Made by a program: the position numbers and the translations under genes. A stretch of 64,000 bases of DNA from positions 60,792,001 through 60,856,000 of the forward strand of contig NC_133030.1 in assembly GCF_048771995.1 (NCBI RefSeq). The letters are read 5' to 3'. Of this stretch, positions 33,501-42,962 are shown one piece after another (positions within the stretch are counted from its first letter, which is position 1; each line of letters starts with the position of its first letter). This DNA is from Taeniopygia guttata (taxonomy: Eukaryota > Chordata > Aves > Passeriformes > Estrildidae). Under the pieces are notes generated by a model, which did no database searches, had not been told where the DNA came from, and worked only from the letters and a program-made list of their open reading frames with translations.

Positions 33501-36204
33501 TGCAGCTTCTTGAAAACCTTTCACAGCAATTATCTACCTCAGTAGAAGTGATTTATTAGCCAAACAGAATTAGTTCAACTGGTTTTCTCTCAGAATGTAT
33601 TTTGTGTAAACAGCCTTCTGGGAGTATTTATTCCAAATGGAAATTGAGGAGACTGCAAGATACTATTTCTTTAAATTTCTCTTGGTATGTGGACTTGGAA
33701 CAAAGTAAATCTGAAATACAAGCCTAAGGTCTGTGCATAGGAATAAAAGGAGTTTTTTCCCTTCTCTGGATACATATATTCTTCTTCACCTCACCCCAGC
33801 TTGAATCCTTCAAGGCCTGGAATGTCCTTGACAGTTTTCTTTGGGAAGGTTGGGGGAATGAGGGGGGTGAAGGAGAAGGGAGGGGAAGAGAAGAGAGCCA
33901 GGGGGATGTTCCTGGCCAAGGTGGCTACTGGGAGGGGTTTGCAGCCTCTGTAGCCTGCTTTGCTGTTTGACCTTTGCTTTGGACTCGAAGGAAAGCAGAG
34001 CCTTGACCTTAGATAATGTTCTGAACAGATAAATCCTATAAAGGAGAAATAATTGATGCTGTAAAGCTCCATTAGATTTCTGGGAGCAGGAGAAATACCA
34101 AGCTCTGGCAGAGGAAGAAGTTTCTTCTCCCCCCTCACCCTTCCTTCATTTTTCAAGTGTTTTCTGGGTCTTGCTTCTGACTAATATGCAATGTGATCTA
34201 ATTCTGCTAAATTCTTTGGAATGCTTCCTTTGGATTCTCTCTGTGCTGAAGGATGCTATCCAATTTCTCTGAAGAGCTGGATTTGAATGAATTACCTCAC
34301 AATTGATGTGTCCCCTTTAAAAGCAGCAGGCTGCATCCTCTGCTCCAAGACACTGAACTTGGAGGAAAGAGTTTTTAGGGATTGTTTTTGGCTGATGCTC
34401 CTTTTTCTAACTGCTTCAATAAAATCTTTTCTATAGAAAAATGTTAGATGCTGGTTTTTTTTTTCCCTCATTGCTTTATGCTGCTTAGTTTTGGTTTTGT
34501 CCAGAATCGTGTCAGTATATATAAATATAAAAGTCAACGAAATGAAAAAGTTCCCTTCAAAACCCAATCTGTATTTGTAACTTTAAAGGACACTGAATTG
34601 TATGATTGGACAGATGAAGCACATCTTGGCTGCAGAGCAAAGGAAGACAGATTTCAAACCAGAAGATGAAAACAATGTTTTGATTCAATATACAAATGTA
34701 AGTAACCAAAGTCCCTCCCAGCTCATGAGTGTTACCAGGTACAAGATGCTCCTTACCAAACTCCCATTAGACAACATGTGTATATACTTAATTTACTTCC
34801 ATCTTGCACTAAGCACCTCCAAACTCTGTTGGGGACTACTTTCTCAAGCTGAAAAGGAACATGAGCAGTTTTTATCTAGTGTCAGACACAAATCAGTGAG
34901 TGCTGGAGGAACTGGCACATTCTTTCCCCTCCCAAGAGGCCCAAATTTGGAACAAAGCTTTTAGCTGATAATTATCTGTAAGCTATCAGTTTCAGAAAAT
35001 CAATTATCAGGTACTCTCTAGTTGCTGGGTGCTTTTTCCTCTCAGAATGGCAGGAACATGGCAAAGCATCACAGGTACAGCATGAACATTTTGCTGCACA
35101 GTGTTGTCTCTCCAGTGAGTGTGTCTGAATGCCAGCCTAGGGGCTGCTGGGATGGCTCACATTAGGGAAAGAGGCAGGGAGGAGGAGGAAACAAGGGAGG
35201 TGGGCAGAAGTGAGGGCATTCCCTGAATGCCTGCAGCCAGGTGGGAATGGGAAAAGTGCAGCAGTAGGACAGAGGGTGTGGTGCTCTGTGGGAAGGGTGA
35301 AAATCCCTGTATGGCTGTTAATTTGGATTTATGATTGTGACTCACAAGAGGTTTTTAATCACACCCCCCCTTTGGTCGATCACTAAATTAAAAATCCAGA
35401 TTGAAATGTTCTATTCTGAACTGATAGGAGCTACAACTTATTTGAATATTGTCTTGCATCCATCTTTCTGCTTGCATTTTTGCATCTTTGTATGGCAAAT
35501 AAAAAGAAATGTGGAAAATTATTAATTGGAGAAGAAACTTTTGCAACGCATCATTGAGATTAATCAGAATTAGTAACTGATATTCAGCTTATGATGTGGA
35601 AGAAATTAAATTACCTAATTCTTACTTATTTCTTTTTATTTTTTAATCCAGGCTTGTGTTAAAGTGTGTGGGTATGTTAGGAAACAGGTGGAAAAAATCA
35701 GGAATTCCATGGATGGCAAGAATGTGGACACGGTTTTGATGGAGCTTGGGGTTCGTTTCCATCGCCTCATCTATGAACACCTACAGCAATATTCCTACAG
35801 CTGCATGGGAGGAATGCTGGCCATCTGTGATGTGGCTGAGTACAGGAAGTGTGCCAAAGACTTCAAGGTGAGCCTGTCCATGAGGAGGGAGTGATGGTTG
35901 TAAATCCTCTCTCAGGAGGAAGAGTTTTGAAGATGTAGATGGATATTCTGTTCTAAGACTTCAAGCAACTCTAATTATTTCTGTTTTTTTTTCCTTTGTT
36001 TCCTCTTGCCCACAGATTGCGCTGGTCTTACAGCTCTTTGATACCCTGCATGCACTTTGCAACCTTCTGGTTGTAGCCCCAGACAATTTGAAGCAGGTTT
36101 GCTCAGGAGAACAACTTGCTAACCTGGACAAGAACATCCTTCACTCCTTTGTCCAGCTGCGTGTCGACTACAGGTCTGCTCGTCTGGCTCGCCACTTCAG
36201 CTGA
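12481..36204 (+). CDS. EXOC5: EXOC5 (Sec10), exocyst complex component 5 (18 coding exons, 707 aa)
   Basis: Subunit of the eight-protein exocyst, which tethers secretory vesicles to the plasma membrane; Sec10 sits in the Sec10-Sec15-Exo70-Exo84 half and is needed for polarised secretion and cilia (family knowledge). Exons: 12481-12507, 16995-17086, 19368-19515, 19867-20061, 24198-24262, 24715-24743, 24890-24999, 25491-25535, 25643-25783, 26860-26942, 27390-27599, 28765-28912, 30947-31055, 31742-31862, 32258-32344, 34589-34697, 35652-35867, 36016-36204. The sum is 2124 nt, 707 codons plus TGA, against 708 residues in mammals. An N-terminal coiled coil (about residues 41-89) precedes the long helical Sec10 region. 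Seventeen introns: sixteen GT-AG and one GC-AG (intron 15). The start ATG has a good context (GCGGCCATGG). The protein ends SARLARHFS. Confidence 0.97.
12877..12925 (-). mobile_element. CR1 LINE 3'-end remnant, minus orientation
   Basis: GGAATGCCCTAAGTTGGAAG, then GAGGATCGTC, matches the reverse-oriented 3' end of a CR1 subfamily. It is cut off by the plus-oriented CR1 that follows at once. Confidence 0.6.
12926..13226 (+). mobile_element. CR1 LINE 3' fragment (EXOC5 intron 1)
   Basis: Plus orientation, with GTAGTGACAGGACAGGGGGA, TTAGGAAGAATGATATCAC, a TGTGAGGGTG block and a 3' end GATGATCTTTGAGG near TTCCAACCCAAACC and TTGTGATTCTGTG. About 420 nt downstream of exon 1. Confidence 0.92.
16995..17086 (+). 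CDS. EXOC5: EXOC5 coding exon 2
   Basis: Acceptor GTGGCCAG|GAG, donor AAAAG|GTAAAA, 92 nt. Residues 10-39 (EPFVADEYIE, TPGGGSRGG) plus two bases of Arg40. Confidence 0.95.
17087..19367 (+). other. EXOC5: EXOC5 intron 2
   Basis: GT-AG intron of 2281 nt. AT-rich near 19140-19240; no repeat or gene recognised. Confidence 0.85.
19368..19515 (+). CDS. EXOC5: EXOC5 coding exon 3 (coiled coil)
   Basis: Acceptor AAATCAG|ATT, donor AACCAG|GTAAAT, 148 nt. Residues 41-89, rich in E, K, Q and L in heptad spacing (LEEFVNHIQELQ, KVEKLEQQCQKEAKE), the N-terminal coiled coil of Sec10. Confidence 0.95.
19867..20061 (+). CDS. EXOC5: EXOC5 coding exon 4
   Basis: Acceptor TCTCCAG|GTT, donor GAAAAG|GTAAGA, 195 nt, phase 0 on both sides. 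Residues 90-154 (FQELDEHISYVATKV, MKYFNEFLDGEL). Confidence 0.95.
20062..24197 (+). other. EXOC5: EXOC5 introns 3-4 region
   Basis: Intron 4 is 4136 nt and carries the CR1 at 23078-23480. Intron 3 (19516-19866) is 351 nt with nothing recognised. Confidence 0.85.
23078..23480 (-). mobile_element. CR1 LINE fragment (EXOC5 intron 4)
   Basis: Minus orientation. It begins with the reverse 3' end (AATAATTCAGGTTGCAAAAG), then CCAAGTGCCACATCCACA, CTCCAGGGATGGGCACTCC, CTTGTCCTGTCCCTATTCTC and CCTCCTTTTCTCCAGGCTGA. Same subfamily as 52252-52700, 55690-56105 and 63799-63982. Confidence 0.9.
24198..24262 (+). CDS. EXOC5: EXOC5 coding exon 5
   Basis: Acceptor CTCACCAG|ATT, donor GACAG|GTAAAA, 65 nt. Residues 155-175 (IKEAADIIQKLHLIAQELP) plus two bases of Arg176. 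Confidence 0.94.
24715..24743 (+). CDS. EXOC5: EXOC5 coding exon 6 (29-nt microexon)
   Basis: Acceptor TTAACAG|GTT after a T-rich tract, donor GCAA|GTAAGT, only 29 nt. Encodes FSEVKSKIA (residues 177-185), with split codons at both ends. Required to keep the frame between exons 5 and 7. Confidence 0.92.
24890..24999 (+). CDS. EXOC5: EXOC5 coding exon 7
   Basis: Acceptor CTCTCCAG|GTAAGT, donor TTTAAG|GTAAAA, 110 nt. Residues 187-222 (KYHDLECQLIQEF, RRGEISRMRE). The first six exon bases are themselves a perfect donor motif, as described under findings. Confidence 0.94.
25491..25535 (+). CDS. EXOC5: EXOC5 coding exon 8
   Basis: Acceptor TTCCACAG|GGC, donor CAAGAG|GTAATG, 45 nt in phase 0. Residues 223-237 (GYSHCVDVYIKQCQE). 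Confidence 0.93.
25643..25783 (+). CDS. EXOC5: EXOC5 coding exon 9
   Basis: Acceptor ATGCTAG|GGT, donor CTTCAG|GTATTT, 141 nt in phase 0. Residues 238-284 (GAFLRNDVFEDA, FSNPETVLAKLIQ). Confidence 0.94.
26860..26942 (+). CDS. EXOC5: EXOC5 coding exon 10
   Basis: Acceptor TTTTGCAG|AGT, donor TACAAG|GTATTT, 83 nt. Residues 285-311 (SYVKDQLEE, EQYLKNLYDLYT) plus two bases of Arg312. Confidence 0.94.
26943..28764 (+). other. EXOC5: EXOC5 introns 10-11
   Basis: Introns 26943-27389 and 27600-28764, both GT-AG. Nothing else recognised. Confidence 0.8.
27390..27599 (+). CDS. EXOC5: EXOC5 coding exon 11
   Basis: Acceptor GCATAAAG|AAC, donor GGAGG|GTAAGT, 210 nt. Residues 313-381 (MEFNLGTDKQTFLSKLIK, ILQRYYDSKNHQKRS) plus two bases of Gly382. 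Confidence 0.95.
28765..28912 (+). CDS. EXOC5: EXOC5 coding exon 12
   Basis: Acceptor TGTTCCAG|TAT, donor CACAGG|GTAAGT, 148 nt. Residues 383-431 (RTNLPLGPSIDTHGETFL, NLLQETKQAFERCHR). Confidence 0.95.
30947..31055 (+). CDS. EXOC5: EXOC5 coding exon 13
   Basis: Acceptor CTTTAAAG|CTC after a long pyrimidine tract, donor GCTG|GTGAGT, 109 nt. Residues 432-467 (LSDPSDLPKNAFRIF, EHIDYALETGLA). Confidence 0.94.
31742..31862 (+). CDS. EXOC5: EXOC5 coding exon 14
   Basis: Acceptor GCTTCAG|GCA, donor GATCAG|GTACCT, 121 nt. Completes Gly468 and encodes residues 469-507 (IPSSDSKNANLYFLD, HLFDKQFNDHLMPLI). Confidence 0.94.
32258..32344 (+). CDS. EXOC5: EXOC5 coding exon 15 (GC donor)
   Basis: Acceptor GTTGCAG|TTC, donor GATAG|GCAAGT, 87 nt. 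Residues 509-536 (SSPKLSECLQKKK, KLDMGID) plus two bases of Arg537. Only the GC donor keeps the frame into exon 16. Confidence 0.92.
32345..34588 (+). other. EXOC5: EXOC5 intron 15 (GC-AG)
   Basis: 2244-nt intron whose donor is AG|GCAAGT and whose acceptor is AAAG. The GC donor otherwise matches the consensus at every position, as is usual for functional GC-AG introns. Confidence 0.9.
34589..34697 (+). CDS. EXOC5: EXOC5 coding exon 16
   Basis: Acceptor CTTTAAAG|GAC, donor ACAAAT|GTAAGT, 109 nt. Completes Arg537 and encodes residues 538-573 (TLNCMIGQMKHILAAEQ, DENNVLIQYTN). Confidence 0.94.
34698..36015 (+). other. EXOC5: EXOC5 introns 16-17
   Basis: Introns 34698-35651 and 35868-36015, both GT-AG. 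No repeat recognised. Confidence 0.8.
35652..35867 (+). CDS. EXOC5: EXOC5 coding exon 17
   Basis: Acceptor AATCCAG|GCT, donor TTCAAG|GTGAGC, 216 nt in phase 0. Residues 574-645 (GKNVDTVLMELGVRFHRL, CMGGMLAICDVAEYRKC). Confidence 0.95.
36016..36204 (+). CDS. EXOC5: EXOC5 coding exon 18 and stop
   Basis: Acceptor GCCCACAG|ATT, 189 nt ending TGA at 36202-36204. Residues 646-707 (LFDTLHALCNLLVVAP, LANLDKNILHSFVQLR, SARLARHFS). Confidence 0.95.
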   Translation: MALVLQLFDTLHALCNLLVVAPDNLKQVCSGEQLANLDKNILHSFVQLRVDYRSARLARHFS

Positions 36205-38620
36205 GAGCATGGCAGGAAACCTTGCACCTTTGGGCAGCCTCAGTTGTTAGAAAGCACAGGGAATTACTTCTTACCAACCAACCATGGGTGTAACTTTTGT
36301 GGGACAGTAAGTGTTCAGGATAAAGCAGCAGCCATATTTAAACCTGGCCATGTAGAAGGCGAACAGGTAAAAATCTGGATGATGTTTCATGTTAGCTCAA
36401 GTTCTCCCAGTGAAGAATTTCACAAATCTACTTGCTACTGAATTTTTTTTTTTTTTTAATTGGAAACATGTTGGTGTAGGAGAGCAAATGGTGCATTGAA
36501 AGTATTTTAGTCTTCAATATTGAATTATCAGATACCATTTGTTAGACTTGAACTACAGAGCATAGCGTAGGTAATGGATTACATAGAATAGACCAGTGTA
36601 AAAACATTCTTCATCAATTTTAATGACTTAGACTTCAGCACAGCTAATCATAATCAAATTATCTTTGATTGGTGTTTCTAAGTCATTTCTTTCATTTAAA
36701 ACGTTATCCTGCTCAATGTAATTTCTTGCTCTAATTAATTAGCTTGGAATTTCTTTGAGATGTAGGAGTAAAACACTATCCCAGAAAGACATAATTTATT
36801 CATTGTGTAGGATTCTAAACAGAACTAAAGTGGTGAAAAGTTTTGGATTTTTTTTTTTATTTTTGGTTCTTTGGCTTTGGTTGTTTTTTTTTTACCTAAT
36901 AGTCGAGGGCCCACTGGAATGTACTGGCATTGTATGATCTGACATTATTGTTTCTGTTTGATACCAGCACACTGAATTTTATATATGCTCCTGAAGTAAA
37001 TGCAGCTGCCTTGCCTAAGGCATCCTTATTACAAGTGAAGGTGCCCATTGTTGGGTTACTATAAAAGAACTTTTTTCCTGTCTTATTTTGTATGTAAATA
37101 AATTCAAATTCTAACGAAGTGAAAGGATAAAATGTAGCCCAGTTTTTGCTGTGTGGCAGGAATGGCTCCAGCAAAAACCTAGAGTGGCATATTCTCGTGC
37201 TGAAGAGAATTGATCCTCAGTGCCTGAGCAATATAAAATGTTGAAGTGTGTGAAAGCTGCTCTTCCACTGATCAAACTGATGTTGGACAGAGGCTACTCT
37301 TTGTCTGTTGTGCTCCAGGGTTTATTCAGGAGTTCCTGACAGGACCCACAGTGTGCACACAGTGAACTGAAGCAGCAATGGTGTTTGAAACCTCTGGGGT
37401 GGCTTTTCCACAAGCAGCTGGAAATTGTTGTAAATAGATCTTTTTTTTCAGAATGGGCTCTTGTGGAAACCAGGTTGGAACTGCAGTGGAGCAAATCCTT
37501 TCTAACATGTTCCTTCTGCTGTGGACTCAGCACATTACGGAAACTTCATTGTCTCCCATCTCCAGAGCAGCATTTCTATCCATTCACTTTATGGGTTGGT
37601 CAAAGAATTGTATTTTCCTCTTCTGTAATGAATTCCCAGGCGGGGTCAATATTGACAAGACTTGTTGGAACTTCTCTTGCTTAGCTGGGGTTCTCCTGCT
37701 TCGTTGTGGATTTAGGGGAGCATTCTGTCAGTAAAGAAGGGAATGGCTGCCAGCCTGGCTCTCAGCATCCAGGGAGTCTGGCTGCTCTGCTGGGCTGCTC
37801 TGCTCTGTTCCTTGGCCATGGCAAAGCCACAGAGGGGTTTGGACACTGCAGGAGGCACCTGCTTCTGCTGCTGCCATTTTTGTTCCAAAAGCTCTGATGT
37901 GAATTCAGATGATACCTCTCTGTTACCTCTCTAACTGAAAGCCAACAATTTTAAGGCTGTGGTTTTATGAACCAATACAAAATCTTTCTATTAAAAAAAA
38001 AAAAAAAGTGTCAATTTGCTAACACTTCAGAACAGTGAACATCATCTTGAGATTGCAGATCACAAAAGTGCTTCAGAATTTGTTGTATGACTGTTTGAAT
38101 TTTTTTAAGGTTGTATGAAATGTATTTACCATATTCCTTGCTTTATTAGCTGTGTTTTCCATGCATATGCTCAGTGCAATATTTCCATTATGCCTGTTAA
38201 CAGGAGGCAGCAAAAAGTAGGTGAACACTTAGATATGTAAACTCTTCCTCAATAAAAAGAATTCCTTCCAAATACTTTTTTCATTTCATTTCCATGTTCC
38301 TCAAAGATATTTATACTCAATTGTATAAGCCCTTCTATTTAAAAAAAAAAAAAGAATAAAAGTAATTTTACTGACCAAATTTATCACTGGTGTGAGCTTT
38401 CTCCTTCCTTTAAAAAACCTCCCCATGCACACACTGAAAGTTTGTATTTCTGGAGAAGGCTGCATTGTTAGTAAGTTTATTTTATAATACAAGTTGGGTT
38501 GGGATGGGGTGGGGGAACTATAATTTTCACACATTTGTAAGTTTAGAGCTCTTATAGCATATAATTTAGAAAAATATTTCCAGTGGCTTATGAATGCAAT
38601 AAAATAGTATCTAAAATACA
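36205..38620 (+). other. EXOC5: Probable EXOC5 3' UTR
   Basis: AT-rich sequence after the stop, with no other gene signal. AATAAA hexamers lie at 37097-37102, 38251-38256, 38355-38360 and 38598-38603; the last three cluster and are the best candidates for distal cleavage. Short A runs occur at about 37993 and 38341. The true end is not determined. Confidence 0.5.
38251..38256 (+). terminator. EXOC5: Candidate EXOC5 polyadenylation signal
   Basis: AATAAA about 2.05 kb after the stop, followed within 40 nt by a T-rich stretch. Alternatives at 38355 and 38598 are equally possible. Confidence 0.35.
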
Positions 38621-41600
38621 AATATGCCTTTTAATGTTCATATAATGAGTTAAAGTATTGCCTGTCTAATGTTCCCTCCTACAACATGGGCATTTATTTA
38701 TCAGGCTGGCAGCCAAACCTGGGAGGGGGAGAGTGTGTGTGTGTGTAATTATGTTGTCTACAGTTGGTGAAAATGGCTTTGCAGTAAACTGTTGTAGGCT
38801 GGAAAAGAAGCTGTGGGTTTTTTTCAAGTCCTATAATTTATCAAGGTCACTTGCATTTTGTTCTGTTTGTGTGTGCACAGAGGGCAGGAAGGAATTCTGT
38901 AACAATCCTTCACAAATAATGCAAAAAAAAAAAAAAGGGGGCGGGGAGGGAACAACAGTTTTGGGAAATATTAAGATAAGGAAACAGAGGGTAAGAAATG
39001 AAGAAGACAAGAACTAAAAAAGGATATGGAGAAGGAGCAGTTTTAAATGAGGAAGCACATGAAGGAGGAGGTTAAAATAGGAATGATGGAAACCTGACAC
39101 ACACATCAACCTGGGAGAAAAAGCAGGATTGGCATTGAATTTCCACAGCTGGGTCCCACCCTGAGATGAAATCAGCCTCCAGAGGAGGGGAGCTGACTAA
39201 AATCCTTGGCTGTGGAGCTGTTTGTTCATCTGGAGAGATGGATTCAGCAGGAGGAGAATCCAAACCCAGCGTGTGTCTGCTGTGGAGGACGGGGGAATCT
39301 GCAAGGAGTGGAAGTGCATCAGCAAGTGCAGCCTCTGGAGGGAAGAACTGGCCAGAGCTGAGCTTGTGACTCTCTTTGGAGACCACAGTGAGCTGGAGGA
39401 AGGTGAGTGACTGCTGGGTTTGAGGGTGGCAAGTGTAGACAGAGGGAAATTCAGGCTGTCCTGCCTATGGTGAGAGGACTTGGGTTGGGCTTGGTTTTAT
39501 TTTCCTCTTCACAAAGTCATTTTAATTTGTTGGTGGTGTGATGGAGTGTTGCCTGAATTGACTGCTCTGTTTGTGTGGGAGATTTTGTGTCTTGCAAAGT
39601 GCCTTGGGGAGGGTGAGGCCCCTTGAGTCCCTCTCTGGGCTGGGTACACCTTGTCCTGTCCTTCAAAATACAAAGTTCCAGGTTCCTCAGTCCAGTATGT
39701 CCATGGATGTAAACATTCTCAGTTCTGGATGTCATGACAAACTCCACAGCAGGAGGTGCTCTTTGGATTAGCTTTCCATGGCAATAATTGTCTTAATTCA
39801 GCACTTGAGTTGAGCCACTCATAGTTTGAGGCTATTATTTTTTTTTTTCTGTACTAAAGAAGCAGATAGCTAAACAATAGCTTGTCTAACTTTAAATGCA
39901 GGTAGCAGCCCTTACCCTTTGTCCTGCTTGTCCCAGGAGCAGCAGGGAGGACAAGCCAGCCACCAGCTCTATTCTAGAGGACAACAGAAAGGTAGGAGCA
40001 CCTTTCTTGTCCTCATGTTCTGCTGGATTTTGGCTTCTGGGCAGTATTTCCTCCCTACCACCTCCTCTGTGGTAGCTGTAAATGGAGACAGATTTCTGTT
40101 TTGCTTCTGCATCAAGGCTGGCATGTTGTATGCTTTTGTTTTTTTCCTTTCCTGGTGTTTCTACATCTGTTTTAAGAAGGAGAGGGAGGCAGATCTCCTG
40201 CCCAGTTACATTCAGTGTTTTGCTTGTCTTTTATTCTCCTCCATTCTAATTTCTTTTGGTGGTAGGAGATTTCTCTACCACATCTTCTGCTTATCTTGCA
40301 GTGGGGAAGCAGCTGTGTTTGCCTGTCGTCTTTTCTCTTGTGTGGGGCACAGCCCTGTGTCAATACAGCCCTCAGTGTGAGTGGAAACCTTGGTTTCTAC
40401 TTTTATTCTATTAGCTTTATGTCCCTGGGCCCTGTTTTCCTTTCAGATCTCAGGACTGCACTGTCCCTTCCCCTCTGTTCCATTTTGCTAGAGAAGAAAA
40501 TACCTTTTAACTTCGCAGTGTGGCTTCTTGGAGACCTTTACATATTATCTGGTGCTTCTTCATCCACGTGGAGCCTGGTGGGAGAAGTGTAGCTCCCTTC
40601 CCCTTCATCCTTCTACCTTCCCCAAATTCTCTCATCTTTGCAGGTCTCTGTTTCCATCTCTTTTCCCCTGACCTATACATTAGATTGAAACTTCATGTAA
40701 GGGGCCAGCCATGGGGGGGAAATTCAGATATCTCAGCTTTAATCTTTAGTTAATGTGCCAGGAAAGTAACACGAAATGCAAAGTTGAGCCATTTCTGAAG
40801 AGTATCTTTGAGATCAGCTTAAATCAAAATTACTTGTTTTCACGCTTGATTGGAGTTTTCTTAGTAATTGATTTATTTGTCACTTCAGTTCATCCTGATA
40901 TGGGATGAAACTAAATCTGAGGCTTTCTTGTAGCAGTCCCAAATCCTGCTCATCTGCACTGCTGTTTTTCCTCTGTGGCGTGAGGAGACCTTGGAGCTGA
41001 GGAATACGGAATATGGCTGAGCCACAGCCTTACCTGTCCTCATCCCTGCTGTCAGGGGCCAGCCCCATATTCTCAGCCACCCCTTCAGTGAAAAACCTTT
41101 TCCTAATTCCCAATCTCCCTGTGGGGTCGGAGTTGTTCCACCCAATGCTGAAATTTTAGATCATGTGTCACCATCTGAAGAGAGCCACAGCCGTCAGTGC
41201 TGCCTTGTTCTGCTGATCTTCCTGTGTGCAGCATTTTTGAAAGTTGATATTTTAAAATTTTTCTTCTTGAAGTGCTGCTGCAAGCCCCTCACGTTGTGTT
41301 TTTTTTTTTTGTTCTCAGACCTGGATTTAGCAAGGACAGAGGAGAGAACAGACAAAGAGGTGTTGGCCCTTTTCATTTGTCCCCTTTGTGTGCACAGTGG
41401 GGCTCTGTAAGTTTTTGGGTTGTTTCTCCTCCCCAAAGGAAACTGTTTGCACCACACTTCCCTTGGAATGGATTCACCTGAACCCCATCCCAAGGGTTTG
41501 TCCTGGCACAAAGGAGCCCTGGCAGCATCTTGGATGTGCAGTGGCTTTTCCATGGTGGCCATGGCTCTGCTGGGGACAGGAGCTGTTGCCCTGTCAGGGG

Positions 41601-42699
41601 TTCAGCCTCATCAAGAACCCCTCTTTGCTTCTAAAAAATCAAAGTAGAGAGAAGATGTGTCCAGAACCAATTCCAAGCTCCAATCCAGGATAAACAGTCC
41701 AGGTTCACGTGGGTTGCAGAGGGTCATTGTGAACCCTCCACTGATATTTAACTGATGTTTCAGCATTGTGGAGAAGTCAGTGAACACGAGCTTGCATTTG
41801 AAACATTTTTATAACATCCATTTTACTGTAAACAATTCATTAAAATTACTTGCTAAGTCTTAGGCAAGTGGATTTTTGAAGGTTGCTCATTTTACTTATC
41901 CACCCAAAGTCAATTTGAGTATGAATATATAACATTTTACTCATAATAGCAAACAACTTCAGAGAAGAGACATTTATTCTGGAGGCAGAGATTCAAACTA
42001 GACAGCAATGATGCATTACAAATATATAATTATTTGCACTAATATTTGAGCAGGTGGAATGGATTAGTACATGGTCAACATTGCACTGCTGATAACATGT
42101 ATTTTTCTATATTAATATGTACTGTGCAACATGTATTAAAATTGTCAATAATTCATTTTAACAGAGATAGCAATATTTATATTGCTGTGTTCTACAGACA
42201 GCAGAGTGAATTGTTAAAATGTGTAAAGCTGGGCTAGATTTAACTTAACTTTGTTTCCCAGCATGTGTGGCTTTAATTTCTCATTAAGGAAAAAAAAAAA
42301 AAAACCAAAACAAAACACCTGTCAACCTAGAAAGATTCTTGCTCTTCCATGGAATTTCTTTTCCAAATCCTTTCCTTCTCCCTCCAGCCTGTAAGGGAAA
42401 AACTTGAAATAAGATCTCCAAGACCCAGCCCAGCCCCTTGTGATAGGATTTCTTCTGTGGATTTTTCTGAATTATGTGAAGCTCAGGTGTTTTGATTTTT
42501 TCTATTTTTAAGACCTGTTTTGTCTTCTGTTATGTTGCTTGTTGTTTTCCTTTCTTAATGCATTTTTGGAAGCCTCTGAGGGTAAAGTTAGTCTGTTTAA
42601 CCAATGAATGCATCTCCTTTTATAAAGAAGGGTCAAGAGGAGACATTCTGGAATAAGCAGGAAATGCTGCACGGCGGTGAGCCACTAAGTTTTAGAGGA
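38621..42699. other. Intergenic sequence, gene-free
   Basis: No conserved coding frame or RNA gene recognised. A GT run of 13 nt is at 38731-38746. A weak, degenerate CR1-like minus-oriented stretch is possible near 41040-41150 (CCTTCAGTGAAAAACC, CCTAATTCCCAATCT). Confidence 0.5.
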
Positions 42700-42962
42700 A
42701 TATCTTAAAGTGTCAGAGGGCAGGGTTAGGTTCAATATTAGGAAGAAATTCACCCCTGTGAGGGTGGGGAGACACTGGCAGAGGCTGCCCAGAGAAGCTG
42801 TGGCTGCCCCTGGATCCCTGGAAGTGCCCAAGGCCAGGTTAGATGGGGCTTGGAGCAGCCTGGGACAGTGGAAATTGTCCCTGCCCATGGCAGGGTGTGA
42901 AATGAGATGATATTTAAAGTCCCTTCCAACTAAAATAATTCTGTATTCTTGGATCATGTCAC
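42700..42962 (+). mobile_element. CR1 LINE 3' fragment
   Basis: Plus orientation: ATATTAGGAAGAAATTCACC, CTGTGAGGGTGGGGAGACA, CCCTGGATCCCTGGAAGTGC, GATGATATTTAAAGTCCC, ending in ATTCTGTATTCTTGG. Confidence 0.93.

Noticed and set aside
39919-40380. 153-codon plus-strand frame with hydrophobic stretches
   Set aside because: Hydrophobicity comes from T-rich sequence. No conserved motif or gene structure.
41040-41150. CR1 copy
   Set aside because: Only scattered resemblance to the minus-oriented CR1 5' part; kept as a note, not called.
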